Part shown: one piece after another, positions 1-13,200 of the stretch
How the letters are laid out: the number at the start of each line of letters is the position of its first letter
How positions within the stretch are numbered: position 1 is the first letter of the stretch
Source: Mangifera indica
Lineage: Eukaryota > Streptophyta > Magnoliopsida > Sapindales > Anacardiaceae
Direction of reading: 5' to 3'
Assembly (NCBI RefSeq): GCF_011075055.1
Contig: NC_058151.1
Coordinates: forward strand, 11,443,300 to 11,507,299
Length of the DNA stretch: 64,000 bases
The notes under the pieces: generated by a model
Database searches by the model: none
Seen by the model: the letters and a program-made list of their open reading frames with translations, nothing else
What the model was told of the DNA's origin: nothing
Made by a program: the position numbers and the translations under genes

Positions 1-1576
1 TTGGCAAGATGACCACATAATGAGCAACCAAATACAAGGGTATCGGTATTCATCTTATTTCTGACAATTAAATCAAATTCTGGATCAAATTTAAATGCAA
101 AAGCAAGAGCTAATGATAAGTTAAAAAAAAATGAACGTGACATATTAGATGAAAAAAAAAAAAAGCCTAAAGAAAAACATCCAGACCACCAGTGATTTTC
201 CAGCTTTTATTGATGAGCTACTTGTTCCAAATCCTTGCTGTACATCCCATTTCCGCGAATTTAAAACCAGTCTCATGAAACACTAGCTCAAACAATATTC
301 ATCTGTCCATCAAGCAATACCTTCACTTTACTTTGAGGATCTCAGCCATGAATTGGCAAATTAGAAGAGATAAATAATCATGAATCATCTTTACGTCAGT
401 TTAATATAAATGCATTACTGCCTAGATATCTGGTACCACAGTGGTACCAACCCACATCCTTAACCTAACTCTTAATCTCTACTCTCAAATGGATCGATCA
501 CAGAACGTTATAGCAAAGCTTTTCTGTCAACCAATCTCGAAAATTGGAGTTGGACAGAGGGCTACAAAACTCATATACTGAGTTTCTTAACTGGGAGAGA
601 AAAATTCAGGTTCTGGAGTTTGGCAAACGATGTTCCAGCTAGTCCCCTTGTGTACCAGTATAAAGAGTTCAAAAGGTGGAAGTATATAACAAACTTTAAC
701 AACTGGAAGGTACCAAGATAGTCCAAAGAGATTAAGATGGATGAATTTTGAAAAGTAATTTTTTGAATTTTAACTATAATTTCTTCATTCTAGGTTAAGA
801 GTTGGTTTTTAGGGCCAAAAAAAGATACATTCAACACTAAGCTCCGTATAAACCAAAATTTGAAGATGTAAATATGTGCTCAGAACAGAGTAAATTACAC
901 ATTATACTCATCAAACTCTGCCATGATCTAAGGCTAAACTTTCCCTGGTTGAATCTGAAACATCAAGATTTATCAGCTACTTAATAAAAAGGAATAAGGT
1001 GGCTGAGTTTGACTACCGTGTGCATAAGAAAAGGCTCACATAGTAAAAAAGATACACAATGCTGCAGAGGAACTCATTGCGTTTTTTAAGCTTGAGTTTA
1101 CATAATTTTGCTTACACTTAGAAAGTTCCTCACATCAAACTTTTACAAATTTTGCCCTCAGTGCAGGAGATTGTCACCAAATCACTGAAAATGAAGTTTG
1201 TTCTACATTCAGAATGCAGAGTGCTGTGACATAACAATCATTCTATCCTTTTCCATTAAGATAAAGAAAGTAGGATACCTTGTCTCTTGAGATAAAACCA
1301 AAATTCAGGTCCAAAAGTTAATGCACAGGCAAGCTTGTTTATATTTCAAGCATGCCCCAACATCTCAGACACATTTATTCCATCCATGTCTGCATACATG
1401 CTAACTAGAATAAGATGTCAGAGGAAGAACATAATGCAAAGACTAAGCCTTTAAACAATCTTAAAATCAAGAAATTTTACCAGTTAGTAAAACACCAAGG
1501 TAACGGACAGCCACGAAATTTTCATTCCATGGCACATCGACATCATTTCTCCAATGAGTTCACAATTTAAGAGGTT
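1..1576. other. Intergenic DNA downstream of the CRS1-like gene
   Basis: No coding sequence could be supported on either strand here. Stop codons are frequent and no family motif was recognised. The part nearest 1577 should hold the 3' untranslated region and polyadenylation site of the minus-strand gene that ends there. I cannot exclude the non-coding end of another transcript. Confidence 0.4.
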
Positions 1577-4500
1577 CTAGCACATAGTACATCCATTAGC
1601 TAAATGAATTTCAGATTCTTTTTGTCTGTTTTCTTGCAGCTCTGCCTGCAAAAATCATAAGCCAAAGAATTAATAGATTAACTCAATAGAAGTGCTTGCT
1701 TATGCCACCGTTTCTGAATCAAATGTGGTATGTTAGAAGCAAAATTGTGAAATATCAGTTTGAAATAGTCAGCAAAAATACAGATGGTATTTCTTCATGA
1801 GTTTTCCACCAGTCTCATTAAAAACTAGTTTAGAAGAAGCAAGATTCAGGCATTTCTGATGAAAACAAAAGTTTTAACACTTACCAGTTTCACTTTCAAA
1901 TCTGTGATTACCCGCAGTCTCTGATATGCAAAAAACTTCAATGACTAGAGAAAAAAAGCCCCCACACACACGTCAGAGAAGAAAAAGAACAAGAGAGAGA
2001 AGTATGAGAAGTGCATCAGACTCAAGTCTAACAATGATTACAGTAAACTGGTAGATGAATACCAATAATACAGGAAATTGAAGTTTTGAGAATACTCACT
2101 CCAAGTCTCTGCATTTCAAGAGATCTCATTAACGCTTTTCGTTTAGTTAAAAGATTCTCAGTCCTTAACTTTGAAGGACGTCTATAGTTCTTCCCTCGGT
2201 AGATAATGATGGCATGGCCTTCTTTTATCTTGTCCACTGAAACAAGAATTCCACCACTTTCTGCAACCAATGATTTTGCAGTATAAATAACTTGACCAAA
2301 AAATCTCTGCAAGGTAACCACCTTCACAACTTCTTTGTGCTTCCAGTGCTGATGCAGGCCTTCTATCACCCCATCAAAGACCCCACGTCTGCCTGAAGAC
2401 AAAATTAAACCAATATTTATGACCAGAGAGACAATGGAGAAGCACAGAGCACAGTAGCAATTAGGACTGATTTTCACAATGTGAAGCACTTGGTTAAAGC
2501 CATTAAAAATGAATCATTTGATAGAATTAAAGACCAAAGTATGAAGCCTGTGTGTTACACATCACATCAGCATCAACTATGAGGCACCCAAAAATTATTT
2601 ATAGAACTGCCACTGAAAGTGGAGTCTGACAAGAATTCTTAAGAATGGTCAACTAGCATAAACACTTAAATACATTAGCCAAAATAAGATTGAAACAATG
2701 ATGCCAGTAATAAGTCCAAAAAAGACAATGCAAAGTAGAAGTTTTGTCATAACTACCAGGAGAAATATACAGAAACGCTTAATAAAAGCATCTACCACGA
2801 TGACTGGAGCTAAAAAAAAATGCTTTCAAATTAGGGTAAAACCTACGTTAAAGACAGCCAATGGAAAACACACTCTAATTAAGAGATTGGAGGTATAATA
2901 TTTGTGAGTCAAAGGGTATAATCAAGTAAACTATAGGTCAAAGTCAGTGCCGGGATAAATGAAATAACTTTGTTGCCACTGCAGTATCCCATAGAGCCCC
3001 ATACCAAATTGCAAACTTAAGACAATTTTACAAATAGGCAGTTCCATGTTTCAGCAACGAGTGATGAGACCTTGAGGTTAATTTCAGACTGTAAACAGAA
3101 ACTAACATAAAGCATGGTCAATCTAAAAGATCACTAATGAGCAAAGAACATGACCAAAAAGTTAGCATTCATCCACAAATGAGTTTATTGATCAAGAAAA
3201 GTAACTCAACAACTATATAAGGTAATTCACAAAAAGAAGACCATATCAATGACTTATCCAGCTATAAGATATCATAGAGAAGCAACAGAGTTTATATGCT
3301 TAGGGTGTGCGTGTGTGAGAAATATTCTAACTTGAATCACAGAAACTTATCCTATACAGCAATTTTTAAACAAGTTATTCTACAAAGTTTTATAGAGTGC
3401 TTCACCTGATCGCAAATTTTAAATCAAAAAGTAAATTTACAGATAACTGATCATATGGCAGTTTAAATATCTAACCACAAAGTTTAACAGCTCCACATTG
3501 GTGTTCAGATATCAAGTAAAAATACTAATATCTAAATAGAGGGAAAATATTGCCTCACCAAGCACCAAGCTACCATTCATCTTTAGTCCCATCTTACGAA
3601 GACATTCTCTCTCCTCCTCTGTAATCAATTCTTGGTCTGGATCCTGCTCATTGGGTTTCCACAAAGAATTCAACTTTGATAACGCTTTTGCTGACCGTTG
3701 TATCTTGATGTTAAGCTGCAAAACCAATAATGAGTATTTTCACAGAAACAGATATCATAGAATAAGAAGATAGCTCAAATCTTACAATGTAAAGCTTGTG
3801 TTCTTGTTTTTTCAGTTCCCCCTCTAATTTTACTTTTTCCGCTTCAAATTGAAATTCAGACTCTCCATTACGCTTTTCCAGATTTCCAAATTCAGTGTGA
3901 ATATCATGGAATTCTGATAAAGTTCCTGTTTTGCTAGACCTTCCCAGTGGTTCATCTGGCACACAGAAAGTTTTGATTGCTTTAAGACGTGCACCTTCTT
4001 CATGAAGCTGGCATCTTTTGAGCTCCACTTCTCTCTCGACTATCAAATTTGCAACATTACTTGGAAGAAAGTCCTTGCCCCTATAAAGTATTATATAGAA
4101 TTTATTACGCAGCAACAGAACTCCTCCAGTGAGACACTGCATTAGTCATTGTTAGAATAAGTTAACATCTGTAGAAATTAATTACATACACATGCATGAT
4201 GAGCATGCAAAGCAAAACAAGCATAGTGGCAAATGGGGGCAAGCATACTGGGCTTTGAGATCTGGCAGCCTACACCATACAACTCCCTGAAACAAGCATT
4301 TCAAATCCAAATCTCAAAGCAATTGAGAAAGTTGATAATGTGGTCTGATCACAATAACAGTATCATAGCAACCACTTGATATGCAGTAATATTATGGTGC
4401 TTCAAGCAAAGAAAGAAGCAGCAATAGTAGTGCTTAGATCAAGAGACCTTATGCGTGGAGACTTAAGAAGCAGGGCTACCCTGTCCAAAAGTACAGGAGA

Positions 4501-6912
4501 CCAATATCAACCTGATGTCGCCTAATGATGTGTAATGGCATGCCTAGAAAGCTTGCCTGCAGACTAAACAATGGGCTACTTTTGCCTCAAGATATTTGTA
4601 AAAGGATAAATTAGAACAGGTTATGGATGTCACAAAGTGACAGCGAAACAGATTTCCATCTGGTCTAACTTGCCTTAAGCTCATCAGCCATTTGCTCATT
4701 GTCAGTGTTTGGAATTCCCCACTTCACTGCAATTTTTGCTATTTGGCTTTTCTCCCACAATTTTAAGATAGCAGCAGCTAAGCCTTGAAGTCTTCTGTTC
4801 CTCCCTTCAGAAAATAATAGTGGATTAAGAAACTTTACAGACAAAAGCAAAAGCACAAATAAATCCAATGCACATAATCAATTTTGTGAGGCACATAATC
4901 AAATAAATCCAAGCACAAACATAACAGTAAAGTTTATGAAGTAAAAAATTATGTGCCTCACAAAACCACAGGCCCACCACAATCATAAAAAGTTTACAGT
5001 AGGCAAGACATACCAAGGACAAAATGAGTTGGTAAAGGGTGAGCTAGCTTCCTCAAGTATGTCAATTCATCATCTGTCAGTTTTGATCTACCGGCTGGTG
5101 GACAAAGTCTAAATGGAGGCCTGAATCCAGGAACCACTTCCGGAAGCAAGTCTGCATCTACTGGCAGTGGCTTCCACATCCACCAGTCAATAAAGCGAGG
5201 ACCTAAGCCATCCAATAATCTATCACCTTCCCTCTCATATAGTGACCTATCTATTGATTGACATCTAGAATTTTCTTCCATAAAAATGCTAGTCAGCGTA
5301 TAGTCCTCTTCTCCACCTTTTCCACACACATTTCCATCCACAGCAATTGTGTTAGAAATCAAACGGGAAATATTAACCTTATTTTCTAAATTCAAGCAGC
5401 TTAGTTTTGATGAAGGTCTTTCTTGACCACCAGCAAAGCATTGATACATCTTCAGAGAAGATCTTGAAGTCAACTCATAATCCTCTCCTCTGTAAATAAC
5501 AAGGAAATCTTTCCAAGTCCAAATAACCAAACCTCCAGTCTTCAACTAGTTATAAAAAAATAAAAAATAAATAAATTATTATATCATGCAAAGTCTATGT
5601 TTATAAAATTGTTGCTCACCAATAATATTTGGCAATACAATTTAATACACTCAATTGCAAAAAAGCATAGCATCAGATAAACCTTTAAAGTGCTACAAAT
5701 TCTGAAGGTAATACATTTAACCTATTTCTCACCAATAATTTTAGGCACTACAGTTTAACAGAGTTCTCAAAGATATTTTCCTCTCCAGAACTCCTAAAAT
5801 GGAATTAAGGAAAATAAATGAAGAAGCAGTAGGACTTGGCATCACAAAAGAATTACAGGATAAACAATTTAAGAGGAAAATATATAATATTCTTAAAGAT
5901 GGTACAGGCCAACATTATACATATACAAAAGTGAAAATTGTTTAAATAAAGATTAAAATTGTGAATGTGTAATTTTAACTACTTCAGCAAGCAAAACAAT
6001 AAAACAAATACAGAAAAAACTCATATTCCTAAAAATCTATTATTCAGATTTAGTCCTCTAAACGCATTCTTTCTATATTCATACTATCTCACCAACATGA
6101 AATTTAGAATAATTTTTCAGTTCATCTCATAGATAAAATGAACAATCCAAAAAATCAAATATATTCACCAACACAAGAGTAAGACAAAGTTAACAAAACC
6201 AAACCTCAACAATTTCTCTTGCTCTGTCCATATTTCGACACAAAGGAAAATCAAACCTCACTTTAACAAGCTCACTGTTTCTCCAACCCAACCTAATATC
6301 ATTAACAACACTCTCAGTCACTCCAGCTTTCTTCACTTTCACCCACTTCCTCATCTTCTTGGCCTCAATTCTCAATCTCTCAAGCAAATCTTTGTGAAGA
6401 CACATATCCGCTTTAGTCATCACCCTCACTTTCTTCATCCTCCTCAACACAAACTTATCGTCCTTCAACCAAGGCATTTTCCCGCCAAAATCTGTCACCT
6501 CCTCCCCATTATCAACCTTTTCCAAACGTCCCCTGAACTCAAACCTACCAAAATCTTTCTGGGCATCATTCAAAACTTGCTCTTTTTGAAGGTTTTCAAC
6601 ATTCCTTATAATATTTTTCATGGCTTTGTTGCCTCTAACACCGCTCACTTTACCAGTTAAAGCCCTGTCAACTTTTTCAACATTCTTGTTCGTTTTGGGT
6701 GGTGAAGGACCGATTGTTTGATGCGATTGGTGAAGGGGAGAGGAAACTATCCATGGAGGCGTGGGATCTTTAACTGGAACCTTGGGTTGTGAGAGGGAGA
6801 CATTTGGGTTTCTGAGTTCGAAGGTTCTGGGAGAGGTTTGGTTCGGGTTTAAGGCTGATGAAATTGGAGGATAAGAGCGAATTTGGAAGGAGAAAAAGAG
6901 AGTGGAAGGCAT
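1577..6912 (-). CDS. CRS1: CRS1-like chloroplast group II intron splicing factor, three CRM domains
   Basis: Coding exons in transcript order are 6205-6912, 5014-5545, 4674-4804, 3786-4136, 3559-3715, 2100-2392, 1885-1944 and 1577-1645. They total 2301 nt with consistent phases and give 766 aa. The basic N-terminus suits a plastid transit peptide. CRM (YhbY-like) RNA-binding domains lie at about 170-260, 390-485 and 605-700. Each ends with the typical Y-R-G stretch ([24 protein letters not shown]), and the second and third contain the [16 protein letters not shown] loop. The linker [13 protein letters not shown]...[13 protein letters not shown] is characteristic of the CRS1/CFM group. In plants these proteins bind plastid group II introns (atpF for CRS1) and assist splicing. 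CFM3 is the main alternative name; I favour CRS1 from the linker and from remembered synteny. Intron 3 appears to have a GC donor. The last exon is short and tail-like (ends NGCTMC), so the exact C-terminus is less certain. Confidence 0.85.
4137..4673 (-). other. Non-canonical GC-AG intron in the CRS1-like gene
   Basis: The donor reads AAG|GCAAGT on the minus strand, the usual consensus for GC donors, and the acceptor is ATGCAG|TGTCTC. Joining here gives ...[13 protein letters not shown]..., which keeps the second CRM domain intact and the phase at 0. The nearest GT downstream would break the frame. Confidence 0.75.
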
Positions 6913-7299
6913 GGGTCTGAAGACGGTGAGTTTTCACGACTCAACACCGCTTTGCTATTATCGTTCGTTTGCTCACATGTCAAACTCCACCTATGTGAAC
7001 AGAATTCTGTGAGATAAAAATATCTGGAATTTCCCAATATTAACTTATCTGTTTTATCGGATATTTGGGAATAAAAAGTAATTAAGTTGAACACCGATAT
7101 CATGTACATATTGTCATGCCGTAATTGACTTCATCTTTGTCTGGACTATGGCGAATCATCCAGAAAAACACGATTTATCTAAATGAATTGCTCATTTGGA
7201 TGACAATGAGCAAAGCACTGAGGGATGATTGAGAAACAGAGATAGCACCGTAGAAGGAGAGACTTTGACAGAGAGTGCAGGAAAGTGTGGTCATTTGTC
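6913..7299. promoter_or_regulatory. Putative promoter and 5' UTR region of the CRS1-like gene
   Basis: This is the first stretch upstream of the minus-strand start codon at 6912, before recognisable repeat DNA begins. No TATA box or other named element could be placed with confidence. The call rests on position only. Confidence 0.3.
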
Positions 7300-7562
7300 A
7301 GAAAAACTCATTGAACTATTGAAGCGTAACCATAAGAAAGTATAATTTTTCAAAAATTAAATCAAAGTATAATTTTTTAAAAATTAAATCTAAAAAAAAT
7401 TATTAATTTTTTTAATTAGATAAAAAATAAAATAAAATTATATTTTTTTAATATAATTAATCAAATAATTATTTATAAATTAATATTTAAGTTTTTTTTA
7501 AAATAATAAATAGAAACTTACAAAAAAAAAGCCAATTTTAGGTGTGAATAAGTCATTTGGCC
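7300..7562. mobile_element. Partial copy of the GGCCAAATGACTATTTCCCACC MITE family
   Basis: The right end reads AGGTGTGAATAAGTCATTTGGCC (ending at 7562). It matches the right terminal inverted repeat of the better-preserved copies at 21487-22271 and 13201-14115. The interior is AT-rich and strongly decayed and no matching left end is clear. The left limit is approximate. Confidence 0.45.
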
Positions 7563-8418
7563 TTATATAAACAAGTATATACATATATCTCATCATATAA
7601 TTAAATAATTTTGAATTAAAAATAATATAATATTCAATCATATGATAACAAATTATATACATATATATTTATTTATTTACTCTAAAATATATACGCATAA
7701 TATTATTCAAAATTAAATAACCTCTTAAAAAAATAGTATATACATTTTTAAATACATAAATAGATATATAATGTGTCATCATTTAATTTAATGTTACTTT
7801 ATTATTAATTTAAAATCACTCAATCTATAATAATATATAACTGTTTACGTAATTAAAAATATGTACATATAATTTTATTACATAAAAACTTCATATATTA
7901 TGGCTTAAAAAAATTTAAAAAAAAAAAAACCTCAAATTTTGGTCGCAACTTTACCATGGAGAAAGATTCAAACTCTGAAAGAATTTGGCCAAAATTTTGC
8001 TGATTTCAATGCATTTGTTTCGTTTCTTAATCTTTCCTGGCCTTTCTGTTAGCGTAAAGAAAATGGTTTGCAAGCATGATACATTAGTATGAGAACTTTC
8101 TGTCAAACTTCTATTCAACTCTATAATAAAATATTATGAACTCAAGCAGAAGCAGCAGAGGAAATAAGAAAGAATCAAGATCTAGGCACCTTTTTTATTT
8201 TCTGATAGACTAATACAAGTTTGGAGAAAAATATCCTTCACTCAAAATATGATCCAAAAATTGGACATTGGAACTTTTTTAAAAGAGCCTCATGGTCCTG
8301 GCACTTAGGACTAGCAGTAAAACTAATACTAAGGGGTGGAAACCTCCCCCTGGCACTGGAAAAGCTTATTTCTTCTCTAACACCACTTTGCAGCCATGGA
8401 CACTAAAGAACACTAAAA
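7563..8418. other. AT-rich intergenic DNA
   Basis: Very AT-rich to about 7920, then ordinary intergenic sequence. The 61-codon open frame near 8221 has no recognisable family motif and is probably chance. No gene is supported. Confidence 0.4.
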
Positions 8419-8898
8419 GGGCGTTTGGTTTAGGTAATATTTGATTACTAAAATAGAAAGATTACCTTGAAGATAGATTACTTAGAAGATTACTAGGTAT
8501 AAATGATTACTATGTTTGATAAAATTTGATAAATATAAATAATTATTGTGTTTGGTTAAAGGTAATAAAATATTACTAATAAATTATTTTGCTTAAATGC
8601 CTTTAAATATAATTATTTTTAAATATTTTTTATATTTTTTATCATATTAATTAAAAATAAATTTATTTTTATCTCAAAAAAATAATAAATAATAATTTTT
8701 CTATAATAAACTCAAGATTACCCCAGTAATCTTTAAATACCTAAGGTGAAGGTGGTAATTAGATTACCACCTATATTACCTGCCACGTCAGCATTGGTAA
8801 TAGAAGATTACTGTAATCTTTTATTACTGATAAACCAAACAAGGGAATAAAAGATAGATCAGCAAGATAAACTTAAAAACCGTCAACCAAACACACCC
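8419..8898. mobile_element. 480-bp MITE with GGG(C/T)GTTTGGTT-type inverted ends
   Basis: The left end GGGCGTTTGGTTTA is mirrored by the right end CAACCAAACACACCC. The 5-bp TAAAA lies directly outside both ends (8414-8418 and 8899-8903), a plausible target duplication. There is no coding capacity. Such GGGTGTTTGGTT ends are common in plant non-autonomous DNA transposons. The superfamily is uncertain because the expected 3-bp (Harbinger) or 8-bp (hAT) duplication is not clean. A decayed relative lies at about 31788-32190. Confidence 0.75.
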
Positions 8899-9026
8899 TA
8901 AAATCAACATGATTTATATGCAGAAGATCAAGTACATCAGAACAAAAACCAACCAAAGGGCAAGTCTAACCAAGATAAACATCGGATATTTTCGAAGATG
9001 ATTGATTTAAGACAAGCACATGCATA

Positions 9027-12011
9027 TCACATCGTTTTCCCATCAATAGGATCACTAAGGGTTCCAAGCATCCAATCCATCCATATTGTATAATGGCCAT
9101 AGTTATGACGGTATGTGGTGTGATGAATGGTGTGGTAGGCAGCACCCATCACAGGCCATATCTTGCCATTGATGCAATCATGAATGTTTGCGGTCCATAT
9201 AGCTTCGAGAAATAATAGCCCTATATGTGTGGTAAAATGAGTTGGAATTATAAAGAGTGCTATAACATGTGGCACTGCCTGCAGTATACCATCTAGTGGG
9301 TGAAATGCCAAACCTGAAATAATGAAATACTTTTCGGTCATGAGTTCAATTAGCTAGATTAGAAAAGCCAAATACAATGTTTAAAGCAAAAAAGACAAAT
9401 GAACTAAAATCCCATCTTTGAAGAAGAATTTAGTCTTAGCATGTAAACAATTCCATCTCTACATATCTTTAAACTAAGTCATGTTTAATAGGAAACAAGA
9501 CTCAAAGCCCCTAAGAAGTTACTGACATGACTTCGAAGTAGTGACCACAACAGTTCCCTTATTTCCATCAGATTAATAAATTATAATTACAAATATTTAC
9601 CTATAAGGATGAGTATATATGGTCAGGTGGATTAAATCAAACAGAGATGTAAATTTTCAAGAAGACTAAGAGAACCAAAAACTAAATTAGGATTTGGTTC
9701 AGCAAGACAAAGATTGATTAGAATCAGAATTTTAACTGCCACTACGTAAATTTCAGATGTAATGGAATCACCGTTTTAACCATCTTGTTTCATTTATTAA
9801 AATTTGCACTATCCACCAATATGATCACTTATTTCAGTAAATAATCTCTACATATATCTATGTTGAGACTAGCTTACCTGGCTAAGGCATAAGATACGAA
9901 TTCTATTTCAAACTCCATTGAATGATAATTTCAGATCCAATGACAAATTTCTGGATCAAAGCAGACAGCAAACAAGATGTGGATCCAAAATGCTTCAACC
10001 AGCATCAGCTTATCAGAGATGACCAAGGACTTTTTAATAAGATAGTTGCCGGGTTTACTTGATAGTTCACACAAATCCATTTTATAAAAGAGAATAGAAA
10101 ATAAAATAGATAAAATTCATAGCTGTGCACAAGTCAGGCAACAGAGCTATTGAGTTAATGATGGTTACGAAAGGTATATTATTAGCAACCAAGAATTCCA
10201 CTACCAATCAACCCATTGAAGCCACTGTATCCAGCTGAAAATAAAATTTGATGACCATAAAGATAAGAATGACATGCATCAACTGAGTATAGGATGTTTG
10301 ACATAACAAGAAGAGAAGAAATTAACAATCAGGACTGGAAGGTAAACCTGGAAGATGTATCTAAACAAATATAAGGCACCAATATAGATGGAACTGCATT
10401 TCATCATTAATAGAAGCAAACAACTTTCAAACTCACTAAATTATTCCTGTCTACATTATGCCTTTTTGTTTGGAGAAGAGTAATCGTATATCTTATGTTC
10501 ATTAAAATTAAAAAGTGGATACAATTTGGAATTCAAGAATCATCTTCTCTAATTTATTTTTTTAATGCTTTCCCCAAAGTGACCCTTAGCCAAAACTCAG
10601 GAGTGGAAAAATTATAATTTATTATATATTCTGGTTACCAGTGAACTTATAATCAAATTAAAGAAAGAACAAAACATGTTCACAGAAACAACATAAACCA
10701 TGGAAATCAAAGTTGAGAGATTAAGAGCATACCAGCAAATGGAGAAAGAGTATTCTGCTTGTTGTAGATGTGATGGGTTGCATGAAGATGCTTGTACAAA
10801 AATTTAATGTCATGCAACTCTCTATGCATCCAATAAATCCCAAATTCCACAAATACTAGATAAATGGCTAGATACACCAGGTAGCCAAGCCAACCAACAT
10901 CAGTTACTCTAGAGAAACACTTAGTCCATCCATTTTCAACCATGTACTCAGAAAGGGTTGGAAGGGCACAGTACCAAGGCATGGCTTTCATAGCAACGTA
11001 TATTTGCAACAGCATGGCCTTTGTAGAAGGAATGGCATCTGTAGGAGAATTTCCAAAAAGAAAAAAAAAAGAAATCATCTTAGGCTCTTGTAGAAGAGAC
11101 TCTCATCAAAATATCAGCATACAATTAAAGACAACGCCAAGCCAAATTTCGAGAATATTGCATGACTCATTCAGCCGAGAAAGAAGAATCATGGCCATTT
11201 TACAGAACAAAAATCTTTAAACAAAACCGCAACAGTTGAAAGTCACATCAAATTAGAACAGACATCCTTAAGCTATCAGGTAACACCAAAAAGCTAGGTA
11301 AAAATTTTTTAAATGGAAAAAAGATGAACAAATTTTAGGTGACAAATAAAAAAGTGACAAATTATAGGTGCAGCATCGCATCCATTTACCAAAGGTGGAA
11401 ACAGATTTGAAGTCAAATATGCTTCTTCACGTCACCAATTTACTAAAATTGGAACAAAGATCGATAGCCAAAGAAAGCGAAAGGCAATCCACCATGACAT
11501 ATTCTATGTATTGATTGAACAATCAACTAATCAAAATCAATTACCATTTTGAAGACAACCCATCTAGTCTCAAACATGCATTTCCAAATGCAAAACCAAA
11601 ACTCATTCAAAACATGATTAACCTAACAAAGACAATCAAATTTAAAATTTAACTTTACAGAAAGACCATCGTCAGTTCATAATAAAGAAACAAACCCAGA
11701 TTCAAAATAATCATACCAATAAAAAGAAATAAATCTCAAATCAATCCGAAAACTCCCACGCTAAAAAAGAAATAAAAATAAAAGAAAATACCTTTCGGGA
11801 CGTAAACGTTTCGTTTGTAGTAGTAGATGTAGAAGCACCACAAGAATCCAGAAATGAGGTAAAGGAGAGAACCAGCAAGGTAGTTACGAAGCCAAGTTTG
11901 GAGGACATACGGGAGTGGTTCCCACAAAGAAGAGGGCAACAAGAAGCGCAAAACAATGCGGTTATAGAAAGTGGTCTCCTCCACAAAGAGTTGCAAGTAA
12001 TCGTCCCCCAT
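9027..12011 (-). CDS. STE1: Delta7-sterol-C5(6)-desaturase
   Basis: Exons are 11792-12011, 10733-11038 and 9027-9313 (813 nt, 270 aa; the Arabidopsis enzyme is of similar length). The start is the ATG beginning [12 protein letters not shown], the usual N-terminus of the family. The three histidine boxes of membrane di-iron sterol desaturases are present: HRELH at about 145-149, HATHH at 159-163 and HTIHH at 236-240. Several hydrophobic segments surround them, as expected for an endoplasmic reticulum membrane enzyme. It introduces the C5(6) double bond into delta7-sterols (episterol type), a step towards campesterol, sitosterol and brassinosteroids; loss causes dwarfism in Arabidopsis (dwf7/ste1). 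Both introns have GT-AG borders and the frame closes exactly. The product appears intact and functional. Confidence 0.95.
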
Positions 12012-13190
12012 TGGTGACTTTTTCCAGCGGGTCAGAGTAAGGAGCCGGAGATTTAGAAAGAGAGAGAGAGAAGAGAGGCGACAGAAATGAGCTGGCAATT
12101 TTGTTTTGTTTTGGTTTAGAGATTCTTATCAGTGAGGTGTAGTTGTTAACAACAGAAGAAGGCTATCAGAGACGACAAGGACGACAAGGAAATAGTGAAA
12201 ATCTAATGTGTACGTGTCAGATTTTCGGACAATGTTACACGCTCCTACTATGTTCTCCCATGTACCTTTACATTAATCTTTGGAAAGGGTAATTATAGGT
12301 TGCATCGACAACCATTACAAGAAAATAGAATTTTTATTTTTCACACAATTATTTTGCTATTTTCAATAAATTCTCCCCTTTTTATAAAGAATTAATAATT
12401 GGTAATACATTTGAATCCTCCACTCAAATTCAATTTAAATTTATTAAATTAAAATTAAATAAATTTAAATAAAAAATATTTAATTTAATTTAATTTTAAT
12501 TTTAATTCATAACTCAATTTAAATAGAATTTATAATTGTAGTGTTAACTTGTTGGTGCGCTGTACATCATTCACTATAAGTCCTTACATGCATGCATTCC
12601 AGATTCCACTGAATTTAAGGTTTTGATGAGCCTCCACGTGCTCCCCGCATATGGTCTTTGGTAGATATATAGTATAATATATATTTATTATATCATGGTT
12701 TTCTATTTTTTATTTTATAATTTTATGAATGGAGTTGTTTTTATTTTTAATTCGTGGATTTTTTCACCCATGTGAGATCATTTATTTAAAAAATAAAAAA
12801 TATTTTTATAATTTTTTTTATATCTTTAAAGCGTTATTATATAATTAAATAATTTTAAATTAATAATAAATTATATAATAATATATTTTTTATATATTTA
12901 AATTATATATAACATTATTTTTTACTATATAATTCATCTACTTTTCATAAAAAAAAATATTATGTATACTATTTATATATATAATTTTATACACAAATAA
13001 TGATGTTTTATTATATGATTGAATAATTAAAAACTAAAGATAAAATAACACTTAATCATATGGTGATATATTATTATTTATGTATAAAATTATACACAAA
13101 AATTATACACAAAAATTATACTCATAATTTTATTAAATATAAATTATTAAAAAATACCCTGGCTGCTAGTGACACACTAGAGTTCTCTCT
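12012..13190. other. Intergenic region upstream of STE1
   Basis: A purine/pyrimidine-rich GAGAGAGA tract lies just upstream of the STE1 start (about 12057-12075) and probably belongs to its 5' UTR or promoter. Beyond about 12300 the sequence is very AT-rich with no supported gene. Confidence 0.45.
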
Positions 13191-13200
13191 AATTTTAAAA

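Noticed and set aside
8221..8406. 61-codon plus-strand frame next to the 480-bp MITE
   Set aside because: Short, isolated, no splice partners or motif recognised.
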